From Bradysia coprophila (taxonomy: Eukaryota > Arthropoda > Insecta > Diptera > Sciaridae): DNA of 64,000 bases. A model generated the notes under the pieces. It had not been told where the DNA came from. It saw nothing but the letters and a program-made list of their open reading frames with translations, and searched no databases. The stretch spans positions 4,854,741-4,918,740 of the forward strand of contig NW_023503293.1 in NCBI RefSeq assembly GCF_014529535.1, read 5' to 3'. The position numbers and the translations under genes are program-made. Of the stretch, positions 1-22,756 are shown in pieces. The first letter of the stretch is position 1, and every line of letters starts with the position of its first letter.

Positions 1-412
1 ATTTTTCGGTGGTTTGTTATTATGTATATTTGAATGGTGAACCAAATGGAAAATGCCGTTTCTTTTTGTTTCATTTTATTAATATTAGTGATGTGCGTTT
101 TAGTTCATTGAGTTCAACTACCGACAAATGAACAGGCAATTTTTAGTGGGGGACTGGTGAGCATTTGAAGCTACATAGAAGGGGTTACTCAAGGTGTAAC
201 ATATACAGTATATTCTGGACATAATCTATAAAACATATAAATTTTGTGTGTATGTAACAAGCGAAAAAAAAGTGAAATAAAAAAAAAACCGAACGAAAAT
301 TCATTGTCAACGATTGCACGGCATTAATAAGTTGCATGTTGTTCCGTTCGGAGTAATTTGTTAGACGTTTTGTACCGTTGTGCGGTGTTTAAAAAGAATT
401 TTCAAGTTAACA
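1..412. other. Upstream / 5' untranslated region of the kinesin-13 gene
   Basis: AT-rich sequence with no open frame of note, ending at the ATG at 413. The bases before that ATG (TTAACA) fit the insect translation-start consensus, with A at -3. I see no clear TATA box. Confidence 0.4.
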
Positions 413-10163
<9,751 letters not shown>

Positions 10164-10889
10164 CTTATCGAATCACTGGATGTAAAATCAAATATTGCCA
10201 CTACAACAACATTACTTTAAAAACAAAAAACCAACACACCACAAAAACCACTACTATTAATATTATCCTATTGTCTAATTTACGTTTCAAAATTTATGAG
10301 TGACGAATTGTTATAAATAATATCGAGATCTATCGAAGAGCGGCCGCCGGAGACGACAGTGGTCGATAGATATGATTGTGTGTAGAAAAAAAAACGGGAT
10401 CAATGGGATTTGCTTGCAAATTTTATAGAATGAGATTCTGCGGACACAAAAGGAACAAACAAATCAATGTGTAGTCATAGAAAACAAAACAAACAAAAAA
10501 AAAATCAACGAGAAACAGCAAGATCTAATTGTCTTTCATTTGTTTTTCTGTTGACGTGCTTAGTTTGCCTTGTGTGGTTTAAATTATGTTTCAAATAACA
10601 ATGATAAAAACGATTTTTTAAATAAATTATAAACTCAAGATCTTTGAACAAAAACAAAATCAATTTTCTCATTTTGGTTTTGTTTACGCCGTCGCTGAGA
10701 TGGCATAATTTTATCTTATAGCGAAGCAAGAAGGAAAATTAAAAGTTTAAACAAAAATCATTTGAAACACTAAAACAACCAACCAACCGTCAATGAAGTA
10801 AGAAAAGACATCAGAGAAAACAAACAACAACCACCACTGTACTATACTAACTAATAATTCAAATATAAATTAAAAAAAAAATAATTTAG

Positions 10890-10925
10890 TAAGAGAGAGA
10901 GAGAGAAAAGAGAGAGAAGAGAGAA
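10890..10925. repeat. GA-rich microsatellite
   Basis: Run of GAGAGA units interrupted by AAA, in the kinesin-13 3' UTR. Confidence 0.85.
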
Positions 10926-12007
10926 AATCATTTTTTTGAATAAAATTTAAAGAGAGAAAAAAAAACATCATAAAAAATACGTTGCGTTGAAATGGAACAA
11001 AGAACAACCATCAGACATCCATTTTTTTCTTTGTATCGTCGCACTCATCTAACATTTCGTATTAATTGTCGCCTTAAATGAAGAATTAATTTTGAAAATT
11101 AAAATTAATAGAAAAGCAACAATTTTTCATTTCGATTCCGACACAGTCCCATTGGACCAACGACTATCTCATGCCGAAAAAGGCGCGGTCTTTAAAACAC
11201 AATGGCATTTCATTGTGTTTTTATCGGATGCGCCTGTTTGTCATGGTACATAGACGATCTGTTTTATCGATAACGAATTCTAGAACAAGCGACAAGCTCT
11301 GACTGATGCCGTCTTATATAACAAAACGCTTGTTCAACAAAATGAAGTAAAAGATTTGAACTCCATCTCTTGCATAGAGCAAAAATGATGTAATAGATCC
11401 GATCAGAAACTCCTTGCCGTCTGTGAAAGGTGAAAGAATGTGCTAGTGCATGTACTTACTACTGCTACTAGTCGATAACAAGGAAAAAGTAAATACCCGA
11501 GAAAAATGCGACTCCGCTTACCTCCAATAAAAACGCAAACATTGACCGGATCCGACGAAGTGGCGACGACTTTGGTTCTGTTATTGTCTGAAAGAACGGT
11601 TGAGCGGATATGTTTCGCATAAAATGTTCTCCTCTAACTTCAGCCACTAGAAAGTTTGAGTGCCACCACATTCGTGATGCGTAACCTGCTGTTTCAAAAT
11701 CTTGGCCCAGAGTGACATTGTTTTTTTCTTATTAGAAAGTATTCCGCCTCAGTCATACATGGCAGCCCTTCCACCTTTCATCTTCCAACAATCTTGGAGT
11801 GCAGATCTAGAGAATTCAACACAGGAAAATTTCTTTTCTTTTTCCAAACACTCAGTTTGCGTTGCGATAAAATCAGAAGAGAGTTACGTTGAGATGAAAG
11901 ATTTGAATCGACCAGTTTGAAGTTTTAAAACAGCAGCTAACTTCCAAGCGGTTATGAACCGTCATCAAGCAACAAACAATTGATCAATTCGTTCATTCCG
12001 AGGTTCA

Positions 12008-12013
12008 TTTATT
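12008..12013 (-). terminator. polyA signal of MED8
   Basis: AATAAA on the minus strand, about 30 nt past the MED8 stop codon. Confidence 0.6.
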
Positions 12014-12041
12014 GATCTGGCTACAACATTCACTTAATTCA

Positions 12042-13006
12042 CTACCGGCCGTATGGATGGATTTGATTGGCTGATTTAATATTCGTCTTAATAGCTGACG
12101 GTGCTTTTCCTATCTGATTCGCACCCGATGGACTAACCGAACTCATTGAAGCCTGTGGCCGTATAGATGGTGGAATCATACCAGCTGGTCCAGGACCACC
12201 AACCGGCGGCATAATTCCTTTCAGTCCTTTTCCCATACCAATTGCACTAACCAGTGTATGTGTATCGGACATGCTACTCGTTTGCTGTATACCTTGCAAG
12301 AGAGAAGGCGACCACCGATTTTATCGACGGATATTCGTTTAAAACAAAAACTGACTGTACCTGATCGAGTCGACGATTCCACTTCCCATTCCTCTCGTGC
12401 CTTGCTAACCGAATCGAAGACGTGCGAAACAACTTTGGTGTATTGAGCCACTTGTTTTATTGCCGTCTCGGCTATTAAACTGTTCGCCTGTAAGTTCACA
12501 AAGTTATTGTGTGGATAATGCGTTGATTTTCACACAAAAAAAGAACATTTTAGTTCTCACTTTCTGTTCGTGTTGCAGCATTCGTTGTTCGGCGGTTGGT
12601 TCAGGTTTGGTTCTCAGATAATCGGGCACCATGTCATGAGAGAAAACCGATATGCGTCCTTCGGTCAGCTGTAGCAGGGCTTCATCTCGTTCAGGTGATA
12701 ATAGTAGTGGTAACACGGTCAAATTCCTCAGCGGTGTTCCCATTTCGTGCGACAGAATTTTCGTCAGGCCTGTGAGCTGCATAAGAGAATCAATTGTGAG
12801 TGCAAGGTTGAAAAATAAAATTTTGGGGATTTGATCCTTACATGACTTGAAATCAGGGCAAAGTTGTCCAAAAAAGTTGGCCAGTTGATGGTCTCATATT
12901 CCGTTTCGATTTTATGAATCATGCCGCCGATTGATATTTTCAAATCGTTAAGACGAGTTTGCAGAGCGTCAAGCATCGATTCACGTTGTTTTTCTTCTCG
13001 TTGCAT
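12042..13006 (-). CDS. MED8: Mediator complex subunit 8
   Basis: MED8 belongs to the head module of Mediator, which links transcription activators to RNA polymerase II in the nucleus. Minus-strand exons: 13006-12842, 12776-12561, 12487-12361 and 12292-12042. They total 252 aa, the size I recall for the fly protein. The start MQREEKQRE matches the family start, although the frame stays open a little upstream. Recognisable blocks are ETEYETINWPTFLDNFALIS (about 35-54), VPDYLRTKPEPTAEQ, KVVSHVFDSVSKAREEWEVE, then GIQQTSSM and the C-terminal KAPSAIKTNIKSANQ ending HPYGR. The last third is Gly/Pro/Met-rich and probably disordered. Introns are 65-75 nt. On the minus strand a polyA signal (TTTATT on plus, 12008-12013) lies about 30 nt past the stop. 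The gene is convergent with the kinesin-13 gene and nothing appears broken. Confidence 0.95.
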
Positions 13007-14022
13007 GGCTAGGCGTTTAAAAAAAATACTTTTTGGAAAACAAAACAACTCGCCCAAAGATTCGCAATTTTAGTTGACTCTTTTCAATGACAGTCACAAG
13101 GAGGGAGTCGTTCAATTTAGATTTGTGGCCAAGTTCAATTTTGCGATAGAGTGACAATCATATTTGGAGCGTTGTTGAACAACAATTACTACAAATTTCA
13201 AGGAACCTGAAGATTCATATCTTCAAGACAAACTGGCTTTCACTGCCTGTTATATGGCTGTGAGACGTGACAAGTTTTTGTTAACAAATGTTTAGGACGA
13301 ATCTTGTAGATCTTTTGGCCGAACGTCATGTCAAACGAAAATTTGTTGTTGAGAACATGGCATTAATGATCACACACTCTACGAAGACAATCATTGAAGA
13401 AGCCAAAGACCAAGGAAAGACTTAGAGCGAAGTGAAAGCCTTGGCGCTGAACCGTGTGCGATGGAGGCAATTTGTTGGTGCCTTATGCTCCCCCGCGGAA
13501 TAAGACAAGATGATGATGATGGGGTACTTGTCAAAGTATTTTCTTCTCTTTCAACATGTTATGATATGAGTGAGAAGACCGAAAACCAGTTCATTATAAC
13601 TTGCTTTGGGGTTCTTGTCAAAATATTTCTTTCTCTTTCATCGTAAAACTCTATAGAACACACAATCTTCATCATTCATACTTGCTTATGGTATGGAAAC
13701 CTCTGATTGATTTATCGATTGTACGTACATACTCGATTCGTATTTCTTACGTGAAAATAGGATCCCGACAACTACGACACCAAAGCGTAGATTCTTATGC
13801 CTTTCTTAACTTTAAGAATTCGTAACTTGACAGTTATTTTACCCACATATACGTGTTGTTTGGACTGGCACAACTACGAATAAAATACATTTGTTTCAAC
13901 AAATTTATTCAAGAACCAAAACAGCAGCTCCTTTCTTTTAATTTATTAGGGAAAGCACAGACGAGACAGTAAAACACAACGCTCCTTTGCCTTACATTAT
14001 TATTTGCTGAAGATCCCGTGTA

Positions 14023-14066
14023 GATCAAATCGTTGCGTCCTTATCCAGGACGTTTGGAATCACTTA
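14023..14066. repeat. Dispersed hairpin repeat, copy 1
   Basis: Shares about 40 nt with 14373-14417. The core CGTCC-TTATCCA-GGACG forms a 5-bp stem with a 7-nt loop. Confidence 0.6.
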
Positions 14067-14099
14067 AATTACCTCCCAGCTGAACAACAAAGCTTTTTT

Positions 14100-14345
14100 G
14101 CTTTTCCCTTTCCCATGGTTCACGTTTAGTGAATAAACATGAGGCAAAGACGCTGTTTCGACCTCCGAATGTGATGGTGGTCACAGAACAGTATAGAACT
14201 GTTCATCTTCAGTTGCTTCCATCACATTCGTTCACAAGACAGCGTAAAATCGCAACGTTGAACAAGTAGTTGACGATTTTACTGAAAAATTGCCATCGCT
14301 GATGGAAAACGGATGATAAGTGGAAAGCTGCTTGAAACCCACACC
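14100..14345. repeat. Decayed repeat, related to 55905-56130
   Basis: Shared blocks include GCTGTTTCGACCTC, then CAGTTG..TTCC, then AATTGCCATC..CTGATGGAA and GGAAAGCT, in the same order and at similar spacing as near 55.9-56.1 kb. The 55.9-kb copy keeps longer open frames with basic residues; this copy has stops in all frames. The family is not recognised. Confidence 0.5.
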
Positions 14346-14372
14346 ACAGAGCACAGCAAAAACGTAGTCATG

Positions 14373-14417
14373 GATCAAACCGTTGCGCTCTTAACCAGAG
14401 CGTTTGGAATACCTAAA
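14373..14417. repeat. Dispersed hairpin repeat, copy 2
   Basis: Second copy of the 14023 repeat. Its stem is CGCTC-TTAACCA-GAGCG, with both changed pairs compensated relative to copy 1. Confidence 0.6.
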
Positions 14418-15947
14418 TAAAACTACTGAGACAACAAATATGCATAGGTAGCCGGAACACAGAAGATATTCAATTATTGGGACCATTTGAAGGTTGCATT
14501 TTTTACGTTGCAATTTGCCTGTATTTTAGAGTGATGTGCGTTCAAAATAAAATCATCCGATCCAAAAGCGAACGTGTTCTAACATCGTAAAAGAAAATCG
14601 AACGCCATCTGTCATTTGCAAACCAAACTTAAAACGAAAAAAAATTGTTCTGATGTGTTGTTCAATGGAAGAAATTCGCAATTTTATTTAGTGAAACAAT
14701 TTATTCTCTTAACAACAAAGTAAGTGATTGAAAAAACTAACGAAACGTTTGACCAATCAAATTAAATAACCGACCAGAAATGGCATCAACAAGGAGTGCT
14801 AGGAAAATGATTCATTACGGGTGGCTAAAAGTGTTTTGACAGAACGATTTCCCGACCTGATTTTCAAATATTTTTTTTTCCATTTTTGTGTACTTGAAAT
14901 CTCGTTTTTGGGGTATATTTTTCACTTACATTCATAAATAGTTTGATCAATAGTGATACCGAAGGCGTCATGGTTATTCTTCTAAAATAAATACAGTTTT
15001 TGATGTGACCCGAAACATTCGCATTTGAATTTATAAACGAAAAGTTACAGTGGAAAAAAAAGGTTGTAAATTGAAAAACTCTGCTGTCATAATCGAATAG
15101 TGACCTTGATTTTGCACATCATTTCTAGTGTGGAATTGAAATTCCATAATCATCCAATTATCCAATTATGGCCATTGATTTTTTCCATTCATGATTGGAA
15201 TAGAATCTGTTTTCGGATTTACATGACCTTTAATTAACGTACGAAGGAAAATTTGTCACCTTTTTAGTGAATTTGATGGGAAAAATAGCGTAGATTTCTG
15301 AAGAAAAATATGTGAAGTGGTAGTCAAGGTAGCGAAGAAAAATTTCTAAATATACAGTCCTGGTGAGACATTAATTGTGCGTAGGTTGATTTTGATGGCA
15401 TAGACTATAAACACGGTGCGAGTATTCTCTCTGATATTGAAGTTTAGATTTAATTACAGCTGCGAACGGATAGAGAAAATGCGAACAACGTGCAAACATT
15501 TCGATTAATTTATGACAGACCTTGAATTGACTTAGTGTTTCGTTCATAATTTTCTATACACAATAGCTCGACACAATACGGTAGTGATTTATCGCGCTCG
15601 CACTTGTTAAACGTAGACAAGGTTTGATTTGACAAACAGGAATCGAATACTTTTCTCCGCCAAAGGCTTCAAAACTTTAGTTCCATACACATCCCGTCAC
15701 CTTCCTTCACCTCACTCTCTTTGTATCTTATCTTTCAAATCGGTCAAACTGGGCAGACACACCGTATAATCGAAGTAGATCGAAGTAACAAAATGTTACC
15801 CCGAGTATAACGATTGTTTCACCTCTTTTTTGCAGATTCGATCGGCAATATACGAACAGCACAGCAGACGTCACTGATCTATCGGAACGAACCAGCGATA
15901 ATCAGATTTAGCCGACGCAAAGACAATTCGATTGTGTTCGCTGTAAT

Positions 15948-18900
15948 ATGCCTGTACTTTCATCGCAACGATTCTCAACGACGACTGGGAATTCATATCT
16001 GCCATCAACTTATACATCAAGATTGTCAACCAACAGTGGTACAACATCATCATTGTACTCGTCGAATCGTCAGCCACACCAATATCGAAGCAGTCTAACC
16101 ACATCTTCTGGCTACGGTTCGCGTAGCGATGATTCATCCCGATTTGGAGTAAGTAGATACACGACACGTTCAAGTTTTGACAAACCGCCAACGGGATCAT
16201 CCGCCACATCATCGAGATTTCGATCGGAAAGTCGATCGCGCGATTATTCATTGGATGGTAGTAGTGGCAGTGCATTGATCAGTGGTTATAGTTCATCATC
16301 ATCAGCCACTAAAAGCGATTCAAATTCTTATCACAACACAAAAAGACAATCACCATCATCATTAGCACGTTCAGTAGCTACATCCGGGGCGGATCTATAC
16401 GAGAAATATAGTCCATCTCATTATATACCAAAGTTAGAATTATCACGTTCTAGATCACTGTCTGAAACGACAAGCAGTAAATTAGCATCGGCGGATATAT
16501 CCAACGCACGTAGTTTCTTGCGATCAGCCTCACGTGACCGTGATACATCGTCGCCCGTTAACAGTTCAGCTATTACAAGCAAGGTAAAGAAGAGTGTGCC
16601 CTCTTTAGCAACCCATAATTGTTCCACATTTAATTCACTCCATCCAAGCTCAAATAATAATAATTTAACTGAGCCGCCTGCTGTTGTTACCGCTGCTGTT
16701 ACTAACACAAAATCAAATAATCCAAAAGTGTTCATTTGTTCCCATTCACCTCCCACTGCCACTGCGGCTGTTGGCTTAAAAAATTCACAAACAAAAAAAG
16801 CCACCGCTGTTGTGGTCAATTCATCTGTCGTCGGTAAAAAGTCATTAGTGTCCAGTCAAAATAGTGTACGAAACAGTCATTCAAATGTGACCGACAGTAT
16901 GTTCAACAACAATAACAACAACATCAATAACAACAACAACAACAACAATAGTAGTACCACAATAACCAATCAATCGAAATCGAGTGAATTTTTGAAAATT
17001 ACCGGTGTGCGACCGCTTACCGTTGATAGAAGCTTTTTGCGTCACGAATGTGAATTGGCCAGATCTCAGGTCGTTTGTTCCGGACTATCCATAAAAAGTC
17101 GTGACTCGTCACCGAATCACAGTAGTGCGACAACTGTAGACCTTCGACAGAATCGTCGACCAATTAAGCCATTGGTGCATCAAACGAATATTTCAATTAG
17201 CCTGAAAAGTGACACTAAAAAATCGGACGAATTGAACAACAACATGAATTGTTTGCAAAAAAGTCCTGATCTATTAGACGACATCAAGTACATTGACAGT
17301 GACGATAGTGAACGGAAAAATTCGCCGACCATTTCGAAAATAACAACGTCCAGAGAGTACTTTAACGGTCATATGTCGTCGACACTTCCACCACCTACAA
17401 CCGCGAAAATACCGATCGAAGCGTCTGGCATCAATAAATACAACACATTGACGAATCCACGAAGTGGTAATCAGGCGAACGGTGTTAGTGGAACGGAAAA
17501 TGGATTGAGTAACGGTGAAAAGCGATTTGCATTTGGTGGTGAGAATGGTTCGCGGTCGACGTCACCAGCATCGAGACAGATTAACAAACGAAACGATGAA
17601 ACGCCGACAGATAAACAAAAACTTAGTGGTGATGTCAACGGAAGTGTAAGTTCTATTTTTTCGCATGAAAATCATAAATTAATTTCTTTTCATCTGGTTG
17701 TTCATCTGTGTTGTTTTATTTAAAAAAACAAGAAAAAAATTATTTGATTTTATGAATGAGAATTTTATATCTCTTGAGTTTATTATATGCTGTGCGCTGT
17801 GCTTGTTCGAATTAGACGATTTTTAGTCCATAAATCCATCATTTATCGAGAGCTGAATTTATTTTGGACTGTTGACTTGATTGAAAACAAATAGAGTGAA
17901 AATGGCTACGGGAGTTGTTCAGTTCAAATTCAAAACTTACAAAAACAAATTATTGGTGCAATGAGTTTATCGTGTTCGCGTTCAGTGTACCTATCCCCAT
18001 ATTTGTTCCCCCCTCATAAATAAACTTCCAATTGTTTACGTTGTGTTAACGTTGGTTTGTAAATTAAAGATCCATCTGATTTAGCGTCAAAGAGGAACAC
18101 ATCGTCTGTTGATTGATTAATGACGGATCGATTTGAACGTGGTAATTTTTACGAACACCTGAAAACAGAGACACTTAGATTTTACTCCATTCCGTTGCAA
18201 TTTGTACGACTGTTGACATTTTCATCATCTGTTCGTTTAACAATACCTTTGCAAAATGTTTTATTTTCGACATTACAGTTATGCCGACCAAAATGTGTGC
18301 CTAAGCTTGCTTCCGCTGCTTGAGCAGCTGGTCCAAACACACTGCTTATGCCGTCCTTATTTACGGATTATATGCGCGTGGTATTGATAACACAGTATAA
18401 ACACGCATAGGCATTTTGTTTGTATGAGTCGGCTAGCTGGTAAAATAGCTGAAGCAAACTGACACACAAATTTGATCGGCATTAACTGTATTGTCAGCAT
18501 AAAATTCAATTTGTGACGCACCACAGCCTTTCACTTTAATATTTACTCGTATCGTATTTGTGGTACTATTATATAAATTTGGACATTGTTTGATCGTTTG
18601 ATGCATTCACTTTCATTCATTCATTCGTCAATCATTGATTAAAAAAATACTTTTTTTCGGAAAATCATTTACCGGCCCATAACATTTGTCATTCGTTTCC
18701 AATTTCATGTCTTCCTTTTCATTAGATACGAAATACGTCTCTTCGTTCGTTGCCTCCATCGTCTTCGTCGTCACCATCGTCAACAAATCGGTACTGGGAT
18801 CGAGAGGGACGATCAACACTCAGCAGCCGAACATTAGGCGATTCTGATGCCTTTAACAAATCGTTGGCTTCCAGCTCCATATCCGATGTATCGGATGATT

Positions 18901-21620
18901 CGTCCGAAGGTAAAAATAACTATTTTTTGTGTGACACTTTTAACGACCGATTCAAAACCTAGTTAGCTTCGCAGAAAGTCTGCCAAAATCTGGCATATTT
19001 GTCAAAATAAATTGTCCAACTAAATTCTTTGCAAAAATCAATGCAATTTAATGGTAACCGTGCTCATCTAACCTACCCCATTGCAGGTCTGTGTGGTCTT
19101 CGCAATATCGGCAACACATGCTTCATGAATTCAGTGATTCAATGTCTAAGTCATACGTCTGAATTGTCACGTTTCCTCAAAACCAAAACCGATGGCCGGT
19201 CAACAACAAAAGATCAACGAATTTTGGTGGAATTCGCGAAACTGATACGTGATATGTGGACGACGAACACTCGCAGCGTAACACCCAGTGAATTGAAATC
19301 GGCATTTTCGTGTAAACATCGAATGTACAGTGGATGTCAACAGCAGGATGCACAAGAGTTTCTGCGATTCTTTCTGGATTCATTGCACAGTGCGTGTAAT
19401 ACGGGTACGAAGGGCGGAACACTGGAAATTGATGACAATTTATCGGATAATAAAAAGGCCGATCTGACATGGGAATGGTACACCAAAGTCGAAAATTCCA
19501 TGATTAAGGATCTGTTTGTTGGTCAGCTAAAAAGTAGCTTGAAATGTACACAGTGCGGGAATACGAGTGTGACGTTCGATCCATTTTGGGATTTGAGGTA
19601 AATTGGTCAATGTGTTCGGACTGTATTCGGAAAATGAATAACATTTGGACTGTTCATAGTGTGCCGTTGCCATCGTCAAGCAAATGTAAATTGGAAAGTT
19701 GCCTAGACTTATTCATCAAAGAGGAAGTGCTCGATGGAGATGAAATGCCCACATGCTCGAAGTGCAAAACGAGACGGAAAAGTACCAAAACATTTACGAT
19801 TCAACGATTTCCCAAATACTTAGTAATTCGTATCCTTTTCCAAATAAATAAATAAATTATCGCACGATAGCTACTAACACATTCACAATACTGTGGACCA
19901 AAATTGTCGTACAGTTTAATTCATAACCGATTTTCCTTAACATTGATTTAAAAACAGATTTAAAACGATTTTCGGAGACACGATGGAGCAAATTATCGAA
20001 TATTGTTGAGTTTCCGACCGGTGACCGAGAGCTGAACATGGCACCGTATGCAGCCAATTCGTCATCAGCACTGTATTCATTGTATGGCATATCAAATCAT
20101 ATGGGTAAGCGTGCCGATAATTTAAATTTTCCTGTGAAACTTTGCTGTAAATTGCAAATGTTATGCAGGTTCAACTGCTGGTGGACATTATGTGGCGCTG
20201 TGCAAACACCCAGTGACTAAGAAATGGCATGAATTTAACGATAACATGTAAGTGATTTGATCTAATATCCGTTATGATCTTCGTATAGAATAATACAGGC
20301 AAGCGGTGGGTTGGGAATTTAAAAACACGAAGTACAACTGACATCTCGAATATGTACTAGCTTGTCGGTGTATTTATCACTTTTGTTTTTGTCTGCTTCG
20401 TTTGTGGGTATTATTACTATTACTATTACTATTATTACTATTACAGCGAACCGCTAAAGCAAAAACCATATCTTTCTCGTCTATTTTTTAGTAGAAGTAC
20501 ATTACCTAGATTGTCGTCTGATTTTATAAAACTTTACAGGAATGATTGGTCAGCGTTTAGGTTCATTCAGTGAGCGTTTTTACTGTATTATTACTTCACC
20601 ATGCAATGCGATTCTCTGCATTATTTTCTCTAGTTAAAGAAGAAGGAAACGGTTTTGGCTTTATACAAAAATACATCCTCAAAATCCGTGGAAGTGCGTG
20701 GACTTTTCTATAATTTCTTGTCAAATCGCAAAATTCTTCTTGTGACTCAATTTTGGATTTTTGCATACTTTGCATTCATTTAGGAAGCTTCATTTCAATC
20801 TTTTCCCATAACATTCCATTGTGGGGCAACGGTCTGAAACTTATCTGTGCTAATACGAAAAACATTTGCTCTGCCATTCTTGTTTTCAAACGTTAAGAGT
20901 GGTCTAACGAAGGTGTATATGTCAGGCGTCACACTTGGATACGAATCAAATTGCTGTCAAATTTAAGGTATTGTCGTCCAAAAGAAGAAAAAAATGGTCG
21001 AGGGAGACAAGTCAAATTTTTCGGTTTCCTGCAAATTGACAACAACTTTTTACCATTTGTGATGGCTGAGACACACACTATAGATCTGTTTCCGTTGGGG
21101 CCCTCGTACCTCCCACAAACAGATACTCGTAGAATACAGATAATGTCAACCGGATTTATGTCTACGTTTTCCACAGCTGTATTTACCAGTTCTCTCATAC
21201 AAACATACTGCTTCTACGGGTATCATATTGTCACAGATTGTGGTATTGGTAGATCGCTGTCTTATAGGGAACACAGACGACGGTCTATTTTATTACTTGC
21301 TAAAAGAAATAATTTTTTATAATTAAATTTTACAAGCATGAACACCTGAAAGTGCCGCCATGCTATCTTTCTATTTATTATTGTTTAGTCCATAGTCCAC
21401 TTTGTCTACACTGATACACCTGTGAAACACATGTGAATGTGTGGAACAAAGTGGACTCAACAAATAAGAGATTGATAACACGGCGGCAATTTTACGTGTT
21501 CATGACTGTGTGCAAAAGAAATTTGTTAAAAAATCGAAATATTATTTTAGGGTACACGATGCTAGTGAAAGCGGATTGGTTTCATCCAGTGCCTATCTAC
21601 TGTTCTACGAACGAGCGTAA
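15948..21620 (+). CDS. Usp2: Ubiquitin carboxyl-terminal hydrolase, USP2/USP21 type
   Basis: A USP-family cysteine protease that removes ubiquitin from substrates. Exons: 15948-17645, 18726-18909, 19087-19597, 19660-19829, 19958-20104, 20169-20247 and 21551-21620; 952 aa, in phase throughout. An in-frame TAG at 15909 in the same exon supports the ATG at 15948. Residues 1-627 are a low-complexity Ser/Thr/Arg/Asn tail with a poly-Asn tract coded by AAC/AAT repeats (about 16906-16950). The catalytic domain begins GLCGLRNIGNTCFMNS, with catalytic Cys about 639, followed by GCQQQDAQEFL. Two Cys-x2-Cys pairs (CTQC and CSKC) form the expected zinc site. The His box GGHYVAL has His about 910 and is followed by FNDN. 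The end SSSAYLLFYERA is canonical. The last intron (1.3 kb) was bridged by phase and by the conserved final motif. The symbol is by similarity to fly Usp2; USP21-like paralogues are possible. Confidence 0.92.
16906..16950. repeat. AAC/AAT trinucleotide tract coding poly-Asn
   Basis: Near-perfect AAC/AAT codon run inside exon 1 of the USP gene, encoding a long Asn stretch broken by one Ile. Confidence 0.8.
17646..18725 (+). other. USP gene intron 1
   Basis: Donor GTAAGT and acceptor CATTAG. AT-rich; the short open frames in it have no support. Confidence 0.6.
20248..21550 (+). other. USP gene last intron, with a TTACTA microsatellite
   Basis: Donor GTAAGT at 20248, acceptor TTTTAG at 21550. 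A TTACTA-type microsatellite occupies about 20409-20446. The open frame at 20951-21322 has no recognisable content and I treat it as chance. Confidence 0.6.
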
Positions 21621-22549
21621 GAACAATAAAACAAAAATTAGTTAAACTGACAGGAAACTAAAAATTTTACAAGTGAGAACGAAGCTACTAACAACCAAAA
21701 AGAAAAGAAAAAAATTTTAAGTTTCTCGTTGTCGTTGTTGTTGTTTTTTTTTTCTTTTTAATTTCAATTAACCCGCGCGATTTAGTGACACCCATTAATT
21801 AATATATTTTAGAAATTAACAGAAAACAAATCAATTTATTTTCGAAATTAATTATTGTACATTTTATGCTCTGTATACAAAATTTTATTTATTTTATTTT
21901 TTGTTCGTTTTTTTTGTTTTGTATTTTTTGTGTTTTGTTTTTAGTTTTAGTTAATTTATTGAATTTTTTTTTTATTTATTAGAACAAAAAAGAAATCTTT
22001 TTTATCCAACTCGATTAATGTTCAAATACAAAAATTTCAATCTAAAAATTAAATTTAAATAAAACAAACAAAAAAACTTAATAGCCACTCAATGCATCAA
22101 CCATCCAATCAACGACATTGTCGTAATGCCAATACGATTTCCATCAATTATCCTAAACAAATTCATTTATGTAATTCAGTCCATAAGCGCGATTATTATT
22201 GTCATGCCAGTGATGGTGATGATGGTCCATCTAATCGAATTCATCAGCAATGTCTACTAATTACTACTGATTCAGTATCAAATACTACTCAGTCCATGAC
22301 TAGTCAATTTGAGTTTATCTATCATACAGTGCTTGGTATTATTTTTTATTTAAGTTGTTTAGTTTTCTATCGAATTATTGTTCGTTAATTATTTTATTTT
22401 TTTTATTTTTTTTTATTTAATTTATAATTTATTTGAAAAAAAAAAAACAAAATGGGAAATGAAAGAAAAATATTTTTGTTGTTTTATTATTGTTAAATGT
22501 GTATGTGTGAGTGGGTGTGTGTGATATACATACCAGAAAGTGTTTTTAA
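21621..22549 (+). other. USP gene 3' UTR and AT-rich downstream sequence
   Basis: AATAAA at 21625-21630 directly follows the stop. The rest is long A/T homopolymer-rich sequence with a TG-rich patch near 22500-22523. An open frame at 22092-22388 could encode a 98-aa peptide with one hydrophobic segment, but nothing supports it as a gene. Confidence 0.5.
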
Positions 22550-22752
22550 CCTTTCATGGACGGTTAAACGCTTGTTATCGACAGCATATACAATAAAATA
22601 AGCAAAGAGCTCAGGCTCACTCAGTCATATATAATAGCAAACATAAGGTGTACATTAAAATCTCTTCGAAAACGCTTAGATCAAAAATAAGGATTAACCG
22701 ATTCTCGATATGTTTATGCTGGCGATATACTATGCTTGACGTCGGTGAAAGG
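22550..22752. mobile_element. piggyBac-like MITE (203 bp)
   Basis: Terminal inverted repeats start CCTTTCATGGACG on the left and CCTTTCACCGACG on the right (reverse complement). The subterminal inverted match GTTATCGACAGCATA / GTATATCGCCAGCATA continues inward. Both ends are flanked by TTAA (22546-22549 and 22753-22756), the piggyBac target-site signature. No coding capacity. Confidence 0.75.
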
Positions 22753-22756
22753 TTAA

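Larger units (their letters stand above)
10164..12041. other. Kinesin-13 3' UTR and convergent spacer to MED8
   Basis: Long AT-rich stretch after the kinesin stop, with a GA-rich microsatellite at about 10890-10925 and a polyA signal AATAAA at 10939-10944. One copy of the dispersed AAATCTTTTACTTCA motif, reverse orientation, lies at 11343-11357. No gene is supported between 11000 and 12041. Confidence 0.5.
13007..15835. other. Intergenic spacer between MED8 and the USP gene (divergent)
   Basis: No convincing gene. It contains a 25-nt direct repeat (about 13530 and 13616), two copies of a hairpin-forming repeat (14023 and 14373) and, between them, a decayed sequence resembling 55905-56130. 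The promoter and non-coding first exon of the USP gene probably lie here, because the first coding exon begins at a splice acceptor (15836). Confidence 0.5.

Noticed and set aside
16421-16819. 132-codon minus-strand frame
   Set aside because: Antisense shadow of the low-complexity USP exon; its hydrophobic runs come from complementing Ser/Asn/Thr codons.
20951-21322. 123-codon plus frame in the last USP intron
   Set aside because: It lies between two well-supported USP exons and has no recognisable domain or splice signals.
22092-22388. 98-codon plus frame with a hydrophobic segment
   Set aside because: It sits in the A/T-rich 3' region of the USP gene; no start context, homology or transcript evidence.
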